Origin: Eubacterium sp.
Lineage (GTDB): Bacteria; Bacillota; Clostridia; Oscillospirales; Acutalibacteraceae
Assembly: GCA_017543725.1 (NCBI GenBank)
Contig: JAFYFO010000398.1
Span: 1-5,477 of the forward strand
Reading direction: 5' to 3'
Length of the DNA: 5,477 nucleotides
A program made the translations under genes and the position numbers. Positions within the stretch are counted from its first letter, which is position 1; each line of letters begins with the position of its first letter. Below the pieces are notes generated by a model. The model searched no databases and was not told where the DNA came from. It saw only the letters and a list, made by a program, of their open reading frames with translations. This document shows, one piece after another, positions 4,508 to 5,477 of the stretch.

Positions 4508-5477
4508 TGCTTTTCCCCAATAAAGCATATGCCTTGCGGGTTTTCCGCAGCAAACGCATTTATCGCTGAGTTGTTCCTGCTCAAATGGGATGCATCTTGA
4601 GCCAACGCCTGTTATTTCCTTAACTTTGTCTTCACATTCTTCATCTCCGCACCACATTGCTTTGATAAAGCCGTCGCCGTTCTTTTCAAGTTGCTCGGTT
4701 ATGTCGTCGAGAGTTTTTGCGATATATGTTCTGCGCTCTCTGTTTTCAAGCGCGCTTTGATAAATGCCCTGTCTGACTTCTTCAAGTTTCTTCAGAATTT
4801 CTTCTTCAATATTATCAAGCGAAACAAAGGTTTTTTCTCTGTTGTGACGGGTGACGATAACGCATTGATTGTTTTCAATATCCTTCGGACCGATTTCAAC
4901 ACGAACGGGAACGCCCTTCATTTCGTATTCTGCAAACTTCCATCCGGGTGAATTATCGCTGTCGTCAATTTTTGCTCTGCAAACCTTTGCAAGTCTGTTC
5001 CTGAGTTCATTTGCCTTTTCAAGAACGCCTTCTTTATGCTGCGCAACGGGAATAACGATTGCCTGAATCGGTGCAACAGCAGGAGGAAGAACAAGTCCGT
5101 TATCATCGCCGTGTGTCATAATTATTGCGCCGATGAGCCTTGTTGTCATTCCCCAGGAGGTCTGATGGGGGTAGGTGAGTTGATTATCCTTGTTTGAATA
5201 CTGAATTTCAAACGCTCTTGCAAATCCGTCGCCGAAATAATGGCTTGTTCCTGCCTGGAGCGCTTTTCCGTCGTGCATAAGCGCTTCAATGCAATATGTT
5301 CTTTCAGCGCCTGCAAATTTATCGCTTTCGGTCTTCTGACCCTGAACAACGGGAATTGCAAGGCTCTCCTGACAGAACTTTGTGTAAACTCCGAGCATTC
5401 TTTCGGTTTCTTCAATTGCTTCCTCGGCAGTTGCGTGAAGCGTGTGCCCCTCCTGCCATAAGAATTCTCTTGAACGA
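4502..5477 (-). CDS. proS: Prolyl-tRNA synthetase, archaeal/eukaryal type, 5' end outside window
   Basis: ProRS charges tRNA-Pro with proline in the cytoplasm. The visible 324 residues start at motif 2 ([12 protein letters not shown], 1-12), continue through TSHYFGDG (77-84) and [12 protein letters not shown] (106-117), which carries the motif 3 arginine, and [12 protein letters not shown] (127-138). The anticodon-binding domain and the C-terminal zinc domain follow. Only about 95 residues separate motifs 2 and 3, so the roughly 180-residue editing insertion of the classical bacterial enzyme is absent. Cysteines 276, 281, 307 and 310 have the spacing I recall for the zinc ligands of Thermus ProRS. 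The protein ends in the characteristic terminal Tyr (WGKAY). By comparison with the roughly 480-residue family, about 150 N-terminal residues lie beyond the window. The gene precedes frr on the same strand and may be cotranscribed. Confidence 0.96.
   Translation of the reverse strand, partial: RSREFLWQEGHTLHATAEEAIEETERMLGVYTKFCQESLAIPVVQGQKTESDKFAGAERTYCIEALMHDGKALQAGTSHYFGDGFARAFEIQYSNKDNQLTYPHQTSWGMTTRLIGAIIMTHGDDNGLVLPPAVAPIQAIVIPVAQHKEGVLEKANELRNRLAKVCRAKIDDSDNSPGWKFAEYEMKGVPVRVEIGPKDIENNQCVIVTRHNREKTFVSLDNIEEEILKKLEEVRQGIYQSALENRERRTYIAKTLDDITEQLEKNGDGFIKAMWCGDEECEDKVKEITGVGSRCIPFEQEQLSDKCVCCGKPARHMLYWGKAY

Overview
The window carries a conserved housekeeping gene cluster, read entirely from the minus strand (right to left). 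In transcription order it holds proS (5' end outside the window), frr, uppS, cdsA, dxr and rseP (3' end outside the window). The frr-uppS-cdsA-dxr-rseP order, the AAGGAG/GGAGG ribosome binding sites, the moderately AT-rich coding sequence and the short archaeal/eukaryal-type ProRS together suggest a Gram-positive Firmicute, most likely a gut-type Clostridia (Oscillospirales/Ruminococcus-like). That placement is inference; no 16S or other taxonomic marker is present.

Right part (about 3650-5477): proS ends at 4502. A 156-bp gap precedes frr and a 141-bp gap separates frr from uppS. Both gaps hold a composite element built on one plan. In the transcript direction this is an AT-rich palindrome containing the upstream gene's stop codon, then five heptamers with a 7-bp period, then GC-rich hairpins, then the next gene's ribosome binding site.

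Middle (2781-2929): the uppS-cdsA gap is filled by a different repeat type, with two copies of a TCCCTT/AAGGGA stem-loop; one copy has an added CCGC/GCGG hairpin. Left part (1-2780): cdsA, dxr and rseP are packed with no gaps. dxr starts 2 bp after the cdsA stop (a 1-bp overlap if an alternative ATG is used), and rseP overlaps the end of dxr by 7 bp from a TTG start. This points to translational coupling.

Functionally, frr (ribosome recycling) and proS (tRNA-Pro charging) serve translation. dxr (isoprenoid precursors by the MEP pathway), uppS (undecaprenyl diphosphate, the cell-wall lipid carrier) and cdsA (CDP-diacylglycerol for phospholipids) serve envelope lipid synthesis. rseP is a membrane protease. 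All reading frames appear intact. I see no RNA gene, CRISPR array, transposase or defence system and no new protein system. The unusual material is the repeat content of the three gaps and the position of proS directly upstream of frr.
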